From Pseudomonas sp. ADAK18 (GTDB lineage: Bacteria; Pseudomonadota; Gammaproteobacteria; Pseudomonadales; Pseudomonadaceae), in NCBI RefSeq assembly GCF_012935695.1, contig NZ_CP052859.1:413001-477000 (forward strand): DNA of 64,000 bases, given 5' to 3'. This document shows, one piece after another, positions 30,501 through 38,877 of this stretch (position 1 is its first letter; every line of letters begins with the position of its first letter). A program made the position numbers and the translations under genes. Below the pieces are notes generated by a model. The model was not told the DNA's origin. It saw only the letters and a list, made by a program, of their open reading frames with translations, and ran no database searches.

Positions 30501-31587
30501 TGGTTTCTCCTTCGACCATTACGTCGGTGAGGTTCAGGGAGCGGTCCAGGCGCACGCAGTCGGCAAAGCTGCCGGGTTGCAGGCGACCACGTTCTTCCAG
30601 GCCCAGGTAGTCCGCAGGAAATTGCGACAGGCGTTGTGAGGCTTCGCTGATGGGCAGTCCGATCTTCACCAGATTTCGCAGCGCCTGATCCATGGTCAGG
30701 GTGCTGCCAGCGAGGGTGCCGTCAGCCAGGCGTACGCCGCCCAGGCATTTGGTCACGGTGTGGCTGCCCAGCTTGTATTCACCGTCGGGCATGCCGGCGG
30801 CGGCGGTGGAGTCGGTGACGCAGTACAGGCACGGAATCGAGCGCAGGGCCACGCGCATGGCGCCCGGGTGGACGTGCAGCAGGTCGGGGATCAGTTCGGC
30901 ATATTGGGCATGGGCCAGGGCCGCGCCGACGATGCCCGGCTCGCGGTGATGCAGCGGGCTCATGGCGTTGTACAAATGGGTGAAGCTGGTGGCGCCGGCG
31001 GCGAGGGCGGCGACGCCTTCTTCATAGCTGCCCAGTGTGTGGCCGATCTGCATACGCACGCCCCGCGCGCTGAGGGCGCGGATCAACGCATCGTGGCCGG
31101 CGATTTCCGGGGCAATGGTGATCACCCGGATTGGCGCCAGGCGCAAATACTCTTCCACTTCGGCCATCAGCGCGGTGTGGGCGAAGTTCGGTTGTGCGCC
31201 GAGTTTTCCGGGGTTGATGTAAGGACCTTCCAAGTGCACGCCGAGGACACGGGCGCTGCCCGTCGGGCGGCTTTCGCAGAAGCGGCCGAGGGCGCCTAAC
31301 ACGCTGGAGATTTCGTCTACCGGCGCAGTCATGGTGGTGGCCAGCAGCGAGGTGGTGCCAAACCGCACATGGGTGCGGGTGATGGTCTCGAAGGCCTCGG
31401 TGCCTTCCATGATGTCTTTGCCGCCGCCGCCATGAACGTGCAGGTCGATAAAGCCCGGCAGCAGGTACGGCAGGTCATTTTCGGTCGGGTCGCAGGGCAC
31501 ACCTTCAACGGCAATGACTTTACCGTTGTGGTGCACCAGGCGGCCGCGAATCCAGCCTTGGGGCGTGAGGATGTTGTCTTCGGACAT
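30481..31587 (-). CDS. nagA: N-acetylglucosamine-6-phosphate deacetylase
   Basis: Removes acetate from the product of NagE to give glucosamine 6-phosphate. The start at MSEDNILTPQG gives 368 residues, the normal length; a longer frame begins at 31626. Amidohydrolase landmarks: DLHVHGGGGKDIMEG, GVHLEGPYINPGKLGAQ with the metal Glu, GHTLGSYEEGVAALAAGATSFTHLYNAM with metal His residues, and the catalytic Asp in VTDSTAAAGMPDG. It overlaps the downstream deaminase gene, showing operon organisation. Confidence 0.94.
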   Translation of the reverse strand: MSEDNILTPQGWIRGRLVHHNGKVIAVEGVPCDPTENDLPYLLPGFIDLHVHGGGGKDIMEGTEAFETITRTHVRFGTTSLLATTMTAPVDEISSVLGALGRFCESRPTGSARVLGVHLEGPYINPGKLGAQPNFAHTALMAEVEEYLRLAPIRVITIAPEIAGHDALIRALSARGVRMQIGHTLGSYEEGVAALAAGATSFTHLYNAMSPLHHREPGIVGAALAHAQYAELIPDLLHVHPGAMRVALRSIPCLYCVTDSTAAAGMPDGEYKLGSHTVTKCLGGVRLADGTLAGSTLTMDQALRNLVKIGLPISEASQRLSQFPADYLGLEERGRLQPGSFADCVRLDRSLNLTDVMVEGETIDFKNA

Positions 31588-31640
31588 GGGCAGTTCTCTA
31601 AGTCTCGCAATTGGCGGCAAAGTCATATCGACGCGGCTTT

Positions 31641-32372
31641 CTAGCGTCGAAGCTCTGCGACAAAGTCGTAGTAATCGTTGCGGCAGTAGGTGTCGGTGAT
31701 TTCAATGGGCGTGTTGTCGGCGGTGTAGCCGACGCGGGTCATCAGCAACATGGCGGCGCCGGGGGCGATGCCCACCAGGGCGGCGAACTCGTCCGAGGCG
31801 TTGATCGCCTGGATGTGCTGCAGGGCGCGCACGATGGGTTTGCCGATGCTTTCCAGGTATTCATAGAGCGAGTTGCCGATGGCTTGCGGTTGCGGCAGCA
31901 CCGAGGCCGGCATGGCTGTCATTTCGATCGCCATGACCGTGTCGTCGGCCTTACGCAGGCGTTTGAGCCGCGCCACTTTGTCGGTGGGCGAAAGGCACAA
32001 GCGGATCAGTTCTTCGTGGGTCGGTGGGGTAATGTCCCGTTCCAGCCATTGGGAGGTGGGGACAAAGCCCTTGAGCCGCAGCATTTCGCTGAAACCCGAG
32101 AGGCGCGACAGCGGCTGCTCAAGGCGCGGCGTAATAAACGTTCCGGAACCCTGGCTGCGGCGGATCAGGCCTTGGGCGAACAGCACTTCCAGCGCCTTGC
32201 GGGCGGTCACCCGGGAAATACTCAACTGCTCGCTCAGGGCGCGCTCCGATGGCAATGCCTGCTCGGATTTCCACTGGCCAGCATGAATCGCGGCTTCCAG
32301 GTTACGGGCCAGTTGCAGGTACAGCGGCGTGGATTGTTTGTCGTCAGGGCGCAAGGCCAGGATCGGGTTCAT
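31641..32372 (-). CDS. GntR/UTRA-family regulator of the GlcNAc genes (NagR/NagQ/DasR-like)
   Basis: Probably represses the nag operon and responds to an amino-sugar phosphate. The start at MNPILALRPDD gives 243 residues; the track-length frame from 32459 runs through the candidate operator and has no coding feel there. Winged helix at about residues 20-80 (LPSERALSEQLSISRVTARKA, then GSGTFI), UTRA domain after it, ending with ITDTYCRNDYYDFVAELRR. It is the first gene of the minus-strand nag cluster, 54 bp before nagA. Candidate operators lie just upstream at 32429-32447 and 32510-32520. Confidence 0.88.
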   Translation of the reverse strand: MNPILALRPDDKQSTPLYLQLARNLEAAIHAGQWKSEQALPSERALSEQLSISRVTARKALEVLFAQGLIRRSQGSGTFITPRLEQPLSRLSGFSEMLRLKGFVPTSQWLERDITPPTHEELIRLCLSPTDKVARLKRLRKADDTVMAIEMTAMPASVLPQPQAIGNSLYEYLESIGKPIVRALQHIQAINASDEFAALVGIAPGAAMLLMTRVGYTADNTPIEITDTYCRNDYYDFVAELRR

Positions 32373-32427
32373 CTGTAGGGTTTCCGATGCGGTTATTGGA
32401 GTGTTGTCGCCCGGTAGTGGTCGGAAA

Positions 32428-32520
32428 TTAATACCACTTAAATACCATGTCAATGCCACGGAAATGGTGCAGGCAAGCGTTTACGGGCGTCTTTATGGTG
32501 CGCCGAATCAAGTGGTATTA
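32428..32520. promoter_or_regulatory. candidate GntR-type operators upstream of the nag cluster
   Basis: TAATACCACTT (32429-32439) is followed by AAATACCA (32440-32447), giving two AATACCA half-sites 11 bp apart. An exact inverted copy, AAGTGGTATTA, lies at 32510-32520. Regulation by the adjacent GntR protein is inferred. Confidence 0.55.
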
Positions 32521-32550
32521 GAGAGGTCTTTCTTTGTGGCGGAAGCGCGC

Positions 32551-32621
32551 AGCCTCCGGTCGTGCCTGGCAGGTGAACTGGTATTCACCGGCAGGCATCG
32601 CCGAAGGCTGGGATTTTTTTT
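32551..32621 (+). terminator. long hairpin plus T8 tract on the plus strand, possibly the end of a small RNA
   Basis: A ~26-bp imperfect stem (outer arms AGCCTCCGG / CCGAAGGCT, inner GGTGAA / TTCACC, loop CTGGTA) is followed by eight T at 32614-32621. Both flanking genes read minus, so no plus-strand gene uses it; see findings. Confidence 0.55.
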
Positions 32622-32645
32622 GAATTTTTTACGAACGGTAGAGGG

Positions 32646-33152
32646 TTACGGCCGAATTTCGATCAGCGTGCCGTCCTTGACCAGATTCCAGACCTCACGC
32701 ATGTCGACATTGCGCATGCCGATGCAGCCGTCGGTCCAGTCCAGGGTGTGGAACCACTCTTCCGGGTAATCCTCGGCGTCGGGGGTGCCGTGGATCATGA
32801 TCATGCCGCCCGGCAGTACGCCTTCGCGGCGCGCACGGGCGGCGTCAGTAATGTTGGGATAGGAGATGTGCATGGACAGGTTGAAGCGGTCGCTGGTCTT
32901 GCGCCAGTCGATCCAATAGAGGCCTTCCGGGGTTCTGCGGTCGCCTTCCATCAGCTTGGTGCCCTTGGGGTTCCTGCCCAGGGAAATACGGTAGGTCTTG
33001 AGGGACTTGCCGTCATTGATCAGTTGCAACTGACGAGCAGATTTGAGAACCAGGATCTTTTCGACAGGTTTACCGTTCAGGGTCTCCAGGGTAGAGGCCG
33101 GCGACAGCGTGGCGAACGACAGGCAAATCAGAGCAAGCAACCAACGCATCAA
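32646..33152 (-). CDS. L,D-transpeptidase (YkuD-domain) family protein
   Basis: A 168-residue exported protein expected to cross-link or modify peptidoglycan, or attach proteins to it. Signal peptide at about 1-19 (MMRWLLALICLSFATLSPA). The YkuD domain follows, with the pattern MIMIHGTPD and then DWTDGCIGMRN, giving catalytic C143 preceded by the conserved His. It is short and single-domain, with no LysM. A second ATG one codon later is equally possible. It is not clearly linked to its neighbours. Confidence 0.88.
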   Translation of the reverse strand: MMRWLLALICLSFATLSPASTLETLNGKPVEKILVLKSARQLQLINDGKSLKTYRISLGRNPKGTKLMEGDRRTPEGLYWIDWRKTSDRFNLSMHISYPNITDAARARREGVLPGGMIMIHGTPDAEDYPEEWFHTLDWTDGCIGMRNVDMREVWNLVKDGTLIEIRP

Positions 33153-33189
33153 GCGATATCCCTTAGAAGACTACGTACTGTCTGGATTG

Positions 33190-33738
33190 TTATTTGGCCA
33201 ACGCAGTCAATGGCGGTACTGATTCGCTGCGCACTGGATACGACTGTTGCCGACGGTCAGCGAAAAAGCATTCTAGGGTACGCCCGACTGTGCGGAAAGC
33301 CAGCTCGGACCAAGGGATGTCGGCTTCATCAAATAGCCGTACTTCCAGGCTCTCGGGACCGGCGGAAAAATCCAGGTCGATCAGCTCGGCGCGATAGAAA
33401 ATATGCACCTGGCTGATGTGCGGCACGTCGATCAGGGTATAGATGCTCAGGTTGCGCACTCGGGCGCAGGCTTCTTCCATGGTTTCGCGCATGGCGGCCT
33501 GTTCCACGGTCTCGCCGTTTTCCATGAAGCCTGCGGGCAGTGTCCAGAAGCCCAGGCGTGGCTCGATGGCGCGGCGGCACAGCAGCACCTGGTCGCCCCA
33601 GACCGGCACGGTACCGGCGACGATATTGGGGTTTTGGTAGTGAATGGTCTGACAGTGATCGCAGACATAACGCAGGCGTGCGTCGCCTTCGGGAATGCGT
33701 TGGGTGACCGGTTTACCGCACTGGCTACAGAAGTTCAT
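33190..33738 (-). CDS. Nudix hydrolase with N-terminal zinc ribbon
   Basis: 182 residues starting MNFCSQCGKPV. Two CxxC pairs (CSQC, then CDHC) form a zinc ribbon as in NudC-like enzymes; the Nudix box GFMENGETVEQAAMRE-TMEEACA follows, with the usual glycine after EE replaced by Ala-Cys. The substrate is unknown (NADH-type or other nucleoside diphosphates). A longer frame from 33852 is not supported by coding pattern. It is divergent from the next Nudix gene. Confidence 0.85.
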   Translation of the reverse strand: MNFCSQCGKPVTQRIPEGDARLRYVCDHCQTIHYQNPNIVAGTVPVWGDQVLLCRRAIEPRLGFWTLPAGFMENGETVEQAAMRETMEEACARVRNLSIYTLIDVPHISQVHIFYRAELIDLDFSAGPESLEVRLFDEADIPWSELAFRTVGRTLECFFADRRQQSYPVRSESVPPLTALAK

Positions 33739-33884
33739 GCTGGGGTTCCTGACGAGTGCGCCTATCTTGGCGTGGCAGGGTTGGGCCTGCAAGTTGTCGT
33801 TTAGCGACACCGCCCGGGTTTTGGGGTTGGGCGCCTGCACGCTTTGGTGCATGATGCAAAGTAGCCAACAGATCGAGATGACTC

Positions 33885-34487
33885 ATGCTGGACGAGCTAC
33901 TTCGCCGGGTAAGCAATCATACGCCACACGCACTGGAGGCTGACGGCCGTTTCCCGGAGGCTGCCGTGCTCGTACCGATCACCCGCAGTGATGAGCCGGA
34001 GCTGATCCTGACGCTTCGGGCCAGCGGTTTGTCGACCCATGGCGGTGAAGTGGCGTTTCCTGGCGGACGGCGCGATCCTGAAGACCCCGACCTGATATTC
34101 ACCGCTTTGCGCGAGGCCGAAGAAGAAATCGGCCTGCCGCCGGGCCTGGTGGAAGTGGTCGGCCCGCTAAGCCCCTTGATTTCCCTGCACGGCATTCGCG
34201 TCACACCTTATGTCGGTATCATCCCCGATTACGTGGAGTACCTGGCCAACGACGCCGAAATCGCCGCTGTCTTCAGCGTACCCCTGGAGTTTTTCCGCCA
34301 GGACCCGCGCGAGCACACCCACCGTATCGATTACCAGGGCCGCAGTTGGTACGTGCCCAGCTATCGGTTTGGCGAGTACAAGATTTGGGGGCTGACGGCG
34401 ATCATGATTGTCGAGCTGATCAATCTGCTCTATGACGACGCTGATATCAGCCTGCACCGTCCGCCCAAAAGCTTTATCAACACTTAA
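33885..34487 (+). CDS. Nudix CoA pyrophosphatase (NudL-like)
   Basis: Probably hydrolyses CoA and its derivatives. The 200 residues contain the UPF0035 signature [13 protein letters not shown] directly ahead of the Nudix box [19 protein letters not shown] followed by EEEIGL, the arrangement specific for the CoA-pyrophosphatase subgroup. It is the first of three close plus-strand genes (carbonic anhydrase 40 bp on, then DUF1289). Confidence 0.9.
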   Translation: MLDELLRRVSNHTPHALEADGRFPEAAVLVPITRSDEPELILTLRASGLSTHGGEVAFPGGRRDPEDPDLIFTALREAEEEIGLPPGLVEVVGPLSPLISLHGIRVTPYVGIIPDYVEYLANDAEIAAVFSVPLEFFRQDPREHTHRIDYQGRSWYVPSYRFGEYKIWGLTAIMIVELINLLYDDADISLHRPPKSFINT

Positions 34488-34527
34488 TAAGCCATCGTTT
34501 CGTATGGCACGCCGTGAGGGCCACACC

Positions 34528-35052
34528 ATGAAATACCGCCTGGGCGACGCCCGAGTCGAGACCCATCCCCAGAGTTGGGTAGCTCCCAACGCCACGCTGG
34601 TGGGCAAGGTCAAGTTGGAGGAGGGCGCCAACGTCTGGTTCAACGCGGTATTGCGTGGCGATAACGAACTTATCCTGATCGGCAAGAACAGCAACGTGCA
34701 AGACGGCAGCGTGATGCACACCGACATGGGCTACCCGCTGACCCTGGGCACCGGCGTGACCATTGGCCATAACGCCATGCTGCATGGCTGCACCGTCGAC
34801 GATTACAGCCTGATCGGCATCAATGCGGTCATCCTCAACGGCGCGAAGATCGGCAAGTACTGCATCATCGGCGCCAACTCGCTGATCGGCGAGGGCAAGG
34901 AAATTCCCGATGGTTCACTGGTGATGGGCTCGCCGGGCAAAGTGGTGCGGGAATTGACCGAAGCGCAGAAGAAAATGCTGGAGGCCAGCGCCGCGCACTA
35001 TGTGCATAACGCCCAGCGTTATGCCCGTGATCTGGTTGAGCAGGAAGAATGA
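34528..35052 (+). CDS. gamma carbonic anhydrase family protein (YrdA-like)
   Basis: 174 residues forming a left-handed beta-helix trimer protein; possible carbonic anhydrase, though activity of this subgroup is often unproven. Hexapeptide repeats run through the centre ([47 protein letters not shown]) and supply the three zinc-ligand histidines (VMH, IGH, LHG). GAGG lies ahead of MKYRLGDA; the longer upstream frame is not used. The stop overlaps the next start by four bases (ATGA). Confidence 0.9.
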   Translation: MKYRLGDARVETHPQSWVAPNATLVGKVKLEEGANVWFNAVLRGDNELILIGKNSNVQDGSVMHTDMGYPLTLGTGVTIGHNAMLHGCTVDDYSLIGINAVILNGAKIGKYCIIGANSLIGEGKEIPDGSLVMGSPGKVVRELTEAQKKMLEASAAHYVHNAQRYARDLVEQEE

Positions 35053-35264
35053 ACACGCCGGAACGCCCAGTGGCTTCGCCTTGCGTGAGTATTTGTGCGC
35101 TGGATGACGATGACATCTGCACGGGTTGTCAGCGCAACGTCGATGAGATCACTCGCTGGAGTCGCATGGACAATGCCGAGCGGCGTGTGGTGTTGGGGTT
35201 GTGCCATGAGCGGGCGAAGGCGAGCGGGATGATGTGGATGATCCCCGGAAAATCTGGCGCCTAA
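35049..35264 (+). CDS. DUF1289 small cysteine protein
   Basis: 71 residues with the DUF1289 pattern [20 protein letters not shown], then EITRW and [10 protein letters not shown]. The four clustered cysteines suggest metal or Fe-S binding. The function is unknown. It starts inside the carbonic anhydrase stop codon, so the two are translationally coupled. Confidence 0.88.
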   Translation: MNTPERPVASPCVSICALDDDDICTGCQRNVDEITRWSRMDNAERRVVLGLCHERAKASGMMWMIPGKSGA

Positions 35265-35266
35265 CC

Positions 35267-35402
35267 CTGTGGCGAGGGGGCTTGTCCCCCGCTGGGCTGC
35301 GCAGCAGCCCCAGTTAAGTCACCGCAGCCAGGCAGGTAAATCTCTGTTGTAGGTTTTAGGGCCGCTTCGCAGCCCAACGGGGGACAAGCCCCCTCGCCAC
35401 AG
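35267..35402. repeat. REPIN of the GGCGAGGGGGCTTG type
   Basis: A 25-bp arm at 35267-35291 starting CTGTGGCGAGGGGGCTTG is repeated exactly in inverted orientation at 35378-35402. The middle contains GGGCTGCGCAGCAGCCC. This is a different REP family from the 5386 element. Confidence 0.9.
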
Positions 35403-35439
35403 AGTACCCTGTGCCCCTTACCCACAGGTCCTTCGCCCC

Positions 35440-35907
35440 ATGTTTTTCCTGATCGCCTATATCAGCAGCGTCGTGCTGATCAACTTCGCTTTTTCCACCG
35501 CCCCGCACCTGGACGTCATCTGGTCCGCCTGGGGCGGCCTGGTGTTTGTCTTGCGTGACATGGTGCAAACCCGCTTTGGTCATGGCGCGATCATCGCGAT
35601 GCTGGCGGCGCTGGTGCTGTCCTATGTCACGTCCGATCCCGCCATTGCCCTGGCCAGCGCTACGGCGTTTGCGGTCTCCGAGTGCATTGACTGGCTGGTG
35701 TTCAGCATCACCAAGCGTCCACTGCACGATCGACTGTGGATAAGCTCGGCACTGAGTATCCCCCTCGATACCTTTATCTTCTTCGGCCTGATCGGTGCCC
35801 TGACGCCCGCCGTGGCGGGGACCGCGCTGGTCTCGAAATTCGCCGGGGTGACCGTTGTTTGGCTGGCCATGGCCTGGCGTATACGCAAGCAGCGTGTCGC
35901 CAACTGA
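35440..35907 (+). CDS. VUT-family (YhhQ-like) membrane protein
   Basis: 155 residues, almost wholly hydrophobic with about five membrane segments. It resembles the Vut_1 family, which includes queuosine-precursor (preQ0/preQ1) transporters: VSECIDWLVFSI, then ALSIPLDTFIFFGLIG. It is short for the family (about 200-240 for YhhQ). Substrate is uncertain; no queuosine gene or preQ1 riboswitch was recognised beside it. Confidence 0.75.
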   Translation: MFFLIAYISSVVLINFAFSTAPHLDVIWSAWGGLVFVLRDMVQTRFGHGAIIAMLAALVLSYVTSDPAIALASATAFAVSECIDWLVFSITKRPLHDRLWISSALSIPLDTFIFFGLIGALTPAVAGTALVSKFAGVTVVWLAMAWRIRKQRVAN

Positions 35908-35915
35908 GGCCAATC

Positions 35916-35934
35916 TTTACAGTTCATGTAAAAT
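35916..35934. promoter_or_regulatory. palindrome over the putative purT -10 box
   Basis: TTTACA-GTTCA-TGTAAA at 35916-35932 overlaps TAAAAT (35929-35934), about 45 bp before the purT start. It may be an operator; the regulator is unknown. Confidence 0.4.
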
Positions 35935-35976
35935 GCCGGCCTTTCTCCCTACGATCCGCTCCCCTGAGGACCTGAG

Positions 35977-37158
35977 ATGACCCGAATCGGAACTCCATTG
36001 TCGCCAACCGCGACCCGCGTTTTGCTGTGTGGCTGCGGTGAGCTGGGCAAGGAAGTGGTAATCGAACTGCAACGCCTGGGCGTTGAAGTGATTGCCGTGG
36101 ATCGCTACGCCAACGCGCCGGCCATGCAGGTTGCCCACCGCAGCCATGTGATCAACATGCTCGATGGCGCCGCCCTGCGTGCGGTGATCGAGGCGGAGAA
36201 ACCGCACTACATCGTCCCGGAAATCGAAGCCATCGCCACTTCCACCCTGGTGGAGCTGGAATCCGAAGGCTTCACCGTGATTCCTACCGCTCGCGCTGCA
36301 CTGCTGACCATGAACCGCGAAGGCATTCGTCGTCTGGCCGCTGAAGAGTTGGATCTGCCGACCTCGCCGTACCATTTCGCCGATACCGTGGAAGACTACC
36401 GCAAGGCCGTCGAAGACCTCGGTTTCCCATGTGTTGTGAAGCCGGTAATGAGCTCGTCGGGCAAGGGCCAGAGCCTGCTGCGCAGTGCCGATGACGTGCA
36501 AAAAGCCTGGGACTACGCCCAGGAAGGCGGCCGTGCCGGCAAAGGCCGGGTGATCATCGAAGGTTTTATCGACTTCGACTACGAAATCACCCTGCTGACC
36601 GTGCGCCACGTGGGCGGTACCACCTTCTGCGCGCCAGTGGGTCACCGTCAGGAGAAGGGCGACTACCAGGAGTCCTGGCAGCCCCAGGCCATGAGCCCGA
36701 TTGCTCTGGCCGAGTCCGAGCGTGTGGCCAAAGCCGTGACTGAGGCGCTGGGTGGTCGAGGCCTGTTTGGCGTCGAGCTGTTCATCAAGGGCGATCAGGT
36801 GTGGTTCAGCGAAGTGTCGCCGCGCCCACACGACACCGGCCTGGTGACCCTGATTTCCCAGGATTTGTCGCAGTTTGCCTTGCACGCGCGGGCGATTCTG
36901 GGCTTGCCGATTCCGTTGATTCGTCAGTTCGGGCCATCGGCTTCGGCGGTGATTCTGGTGGAAGGGCAGTCGACCCAGACGGCATTCGCCAACCTCGGTG
37001 CTGCGCTGAGCGAGCCGGATACGGCGTTGCGTCTGTTTGGCAAACCGGAAGTGAATGGCCAGCGCCGCATGGGCGTGGCGTTGGCGCGGGATGAGTCGAT
37101 CGAGGCTGCTCGGGCTAAAGCGACCCGTGCTTCCCAGGCTGTTGTTGTAGAGCTGTAA
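35977..37158 (+). CDS. purT: formate-dependent phosphoribosylglycinamide formyltransferase 2
   Basis: Makes FGAR from GAR, formate and ATP in purine synthesis, an alternative to PurN. The 393 residues have the ATP-grasp order: [52 protein letters not shown] (ATP loop) and [18 protein letters not shown] (Mg/ATP site). Length is normal. FGAR is the substrate of PurL, encoded at 15021. Confidence 0.96.
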   Translation: MTRIGTPLSPTATRVLLCGCGELGKEVVIELQRLGVEVIAVDRYANAPAMQVAHRSHVINMLDGAALRAVIEAEKPHYIVPEIEAIATSTLVELESEGFTVIPTARAALLTMNREGIRRLAAEELDLPTSPYHFADTVEDYRKAVEDLGFPCVVKPVMSSSGKGQSLLRSADDVQKAWDYAQEGGRAGKGRVIIEGFIDFDYEITLLTVRHVGGTTFCAPVGHRQEKGDYQESWQPQAMSPIALAESERVAKAVTEALGGRGLFGVELFIKGDQVWFSEVSPRPHDTGLVTLISQDLSQFALHARAILGLPIPLIRQFGPSASAVILVEGQSTQTAFANLGAALSEPDTALRLFGKPEVNGQRRMGVALARDESIEAARAKATRASQAVVVEL

Positions 37159-37171
37159 CCGCGGCGCGCCT

Positions 37172-37257
37172 ATCGCGGGCAAGCCCGGCTCCCACATTTG
37201 GAGTGCATTCTCCTGTGGGAGCGGCGGTGCGACGATTCGACTTGCTCGCGAAAGCGG
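37172..37257. repeat. REP inverted pair downstream of purT
   Basis: TCGCGGGCAAGCCCGGCTCCCACA at its left faces TGTGGGAGCGGCGGTGCGACGATTCGACTTGCTCGCGA at its right around TTTGGAGTGCATTCTCC (positions 37173-37252). It sits between convergent gene ends. Confidence 0.8.
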
Positions 37258-37261
37258 TCTA

Positions 37262-38572
37262 TCAGTCGACCTTGTTCAAATCGTTATCCCGCGTCTCTTT
37301 CAGGCACAGCACAGCAATCAAGCTGAGCAACGCCGCCGCCGACACATACCCGCCGACATAACTCAGGCCACCCATCGCCACCAGCTTGGTAGCGAAGAAG
37401 GGTGCAGCCGAAGCACCCACGATTCCACCCAGGTTATACGCCGCCGAAGCACCGGTATAACGCACCCGGGTCGGGAACAGTTCCGGCAACATCGCGCCCA
37501 TCGGAGCGAACGTGATGCCCATCAGGAACAGCTCCAGGGCCAGAAACAACGCGACGGCCCAGGTCGAGCCATGGGTCAGCAAGGGCTCCATGGTAAAGCC
37601 CGACAGAATGGCCAGGACCGCACCGACGATCAGCACCGGCTTGCGCCCGTATTTATCACTGGCCAAGGCCGCCAATGGCGTGGCCAACCCCATGAACAGC
37701 ACCGCAAAGCACAGCAGTCCGAGGAAGGTTTCTCGGCTGTAGCCCAGTGTGGATACGCCGTAGCTCAGGGAAAACGCCGTGGTGATATAGAACAGCGCAT
37801 AGCACACCACCATCGAGGCCGCGCCCAGCAGCACTGGCAACCAATGCTGGCTGAACAGCTCCACCAAGGGCACTTTCACCGGTGCTTCCTTGGCCACGGC
37901 ATTGGCGAAGACCGGGGTTTCATGCAGCTTCAGTCGTGCATACAAGCCGACCATCACCAGCGCTGCGCTGAGGATGAACGGGATGCGCCAGCCCCAACTG
38001 CGAAATTGTTCGTCGTTCAGGTTCATGGCCAGGATCAGGAACAGCCCGTTGGCGGCCAGGAAACCAATAGATGGCCCCAGTTGCGGGAACATGCCGAACC
38101 AGGCGCGCTTACCCTTTGGCGCGTTCTCCGTGGCCAGCAATGCCGCGCCGCCCCATTCTCCGCCAAGGCCCAGACCCTGGCCGAAGCGCAGCACGCAGAG
38201 CAGGATCGGTGCCCAGGCGCCGATGCTGTCATAGCCGGGCAGCAAACCGATCAGCGTGGTACAGACCCCCATCAGCAGCAGGGACGCCACCAGTGTTGAT
38301 TTGCGGCCAATGCGGTCACCGAAATGGCCGAACAATGCCGATCCCAGCGGACGGGCGATAAAGGCGATGCCGAAGGTCAGGAATGACGCGAGCATCTGCG
38401 CCGTGCCGGATGTCTGTGGGAAGAACACCGGACCGATCACCAGTGCGGCGGCGGTGGCGTAGATATAGAAGTCGTAGAACTCGATAGCGGTGCCGATGAT
38501 GCTTGCGGTAGCAACCCGTGCGGTCGAGTTGGTCGGGGCGGCAGGCGCGGCCTCGTTATAGGTGGTGCTCAT
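37262..38572 (-). CDS. MFS metabolite:H+ symporter (MHS family)
   Basis: 436 residues, about 12 membrane segments. Family signs are ASIIGTAIEFYDFYIYATAA at the N-terminus, the loop motif GHFGDRIGRKSTL, and RFGQGLGLGGEWGGA, as in ShiA/ProP-type transporters. The substrate (organic acid or similar) cannot be told. The start MSTTYNEAAP is preferred to the frame start at 38632. REP elements flank the gene on both sides. Confidence 0.88.
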   Translation of the reverse strand: MSTTYNEAAPAAPTNSTARVATASIIGTAIEFYDFYIYATAAALVIGPVFFPQTSGTAQMLASFLTFGIAFIARPLGSALFGHFGDRIGRKSTLVASLLLMGVCTTLIGLLPGYDSIGAWAPILLCVLRFGQGLGLGGEWGGAALLATENAPKGKRAWFGMFPQLGPSIGFLAANGLFLILAMNLNDEQFRSWGWRIPFILSAALVMVGLYARLKLHETPVFANAVAKEAPVKVPLVELFSQHWLPVLLGAASMVVCYALFYITTAFSLSYGVSTLGYSRETFLGLLCFAVLFMGLATPLAALASDKYGRKPVLIVGAVLAILSGFTMEPLLTHGSTWAVALFLALELFLMGITFAPMGAMLPELFPTRVRYTGASAAYNLGGIVGASAAPFFATKLVAMGGLSYVGGYVSAAALLSLIAVLCLKETRDNDLNKVD

Positions 38573-38877
38573 TGACGTATCCCTGAAGTCATTGCGCGCT
38601 TGAGCGCAGATTATTATTGGTCTTGCACCCATGGATCAGGGTTGTGCGCGGAGCGGCTCGGGATGGGAGCGAGCGCCGGTCAGACAAAGTAACGCGATGC
38701 CTGGACGCACTGAGTGCGGATAGCACGCGGACGGGCAGGGCTTGGGTAAGCCGTGGGGATTATAGGAAGGGGGATGTGGATACAACAAGAGGTGCAAGCG
38801 CAGCAAAGCTAATGTGGGAGCAGCTTGTGTGGGAGCAAGTCGAATCGTCGCACCGCCGCTCCCACATTGACCGTCGT
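38573..38877. other. intergenic region between the MFS and CorB-like genes
   Basis: A 305-bp gap. The part near 38573-38640 should hold the MFS promoter. A REP element occupies 38812-38870. Nothing else recognisable. Confidence 0.6.
38812..38870. repeat. REP element
   Basis: TGTGGGAG occurs twice, followed by AAGTCGAATCGTCGCACCGC and a closing GCTCCCACA. The central 20 bases recur near 7081 and, inverted, near 37225. Confidence 0.75.

Noticed and set aside
33190..33738. Nudix hydrolase as inactive because of the altered Nudix box
   Set aside because: Only the glycine after the EE pair differs; the catalytic glutamates are present, and this change seems usual in the Pseudomonas subgroup.
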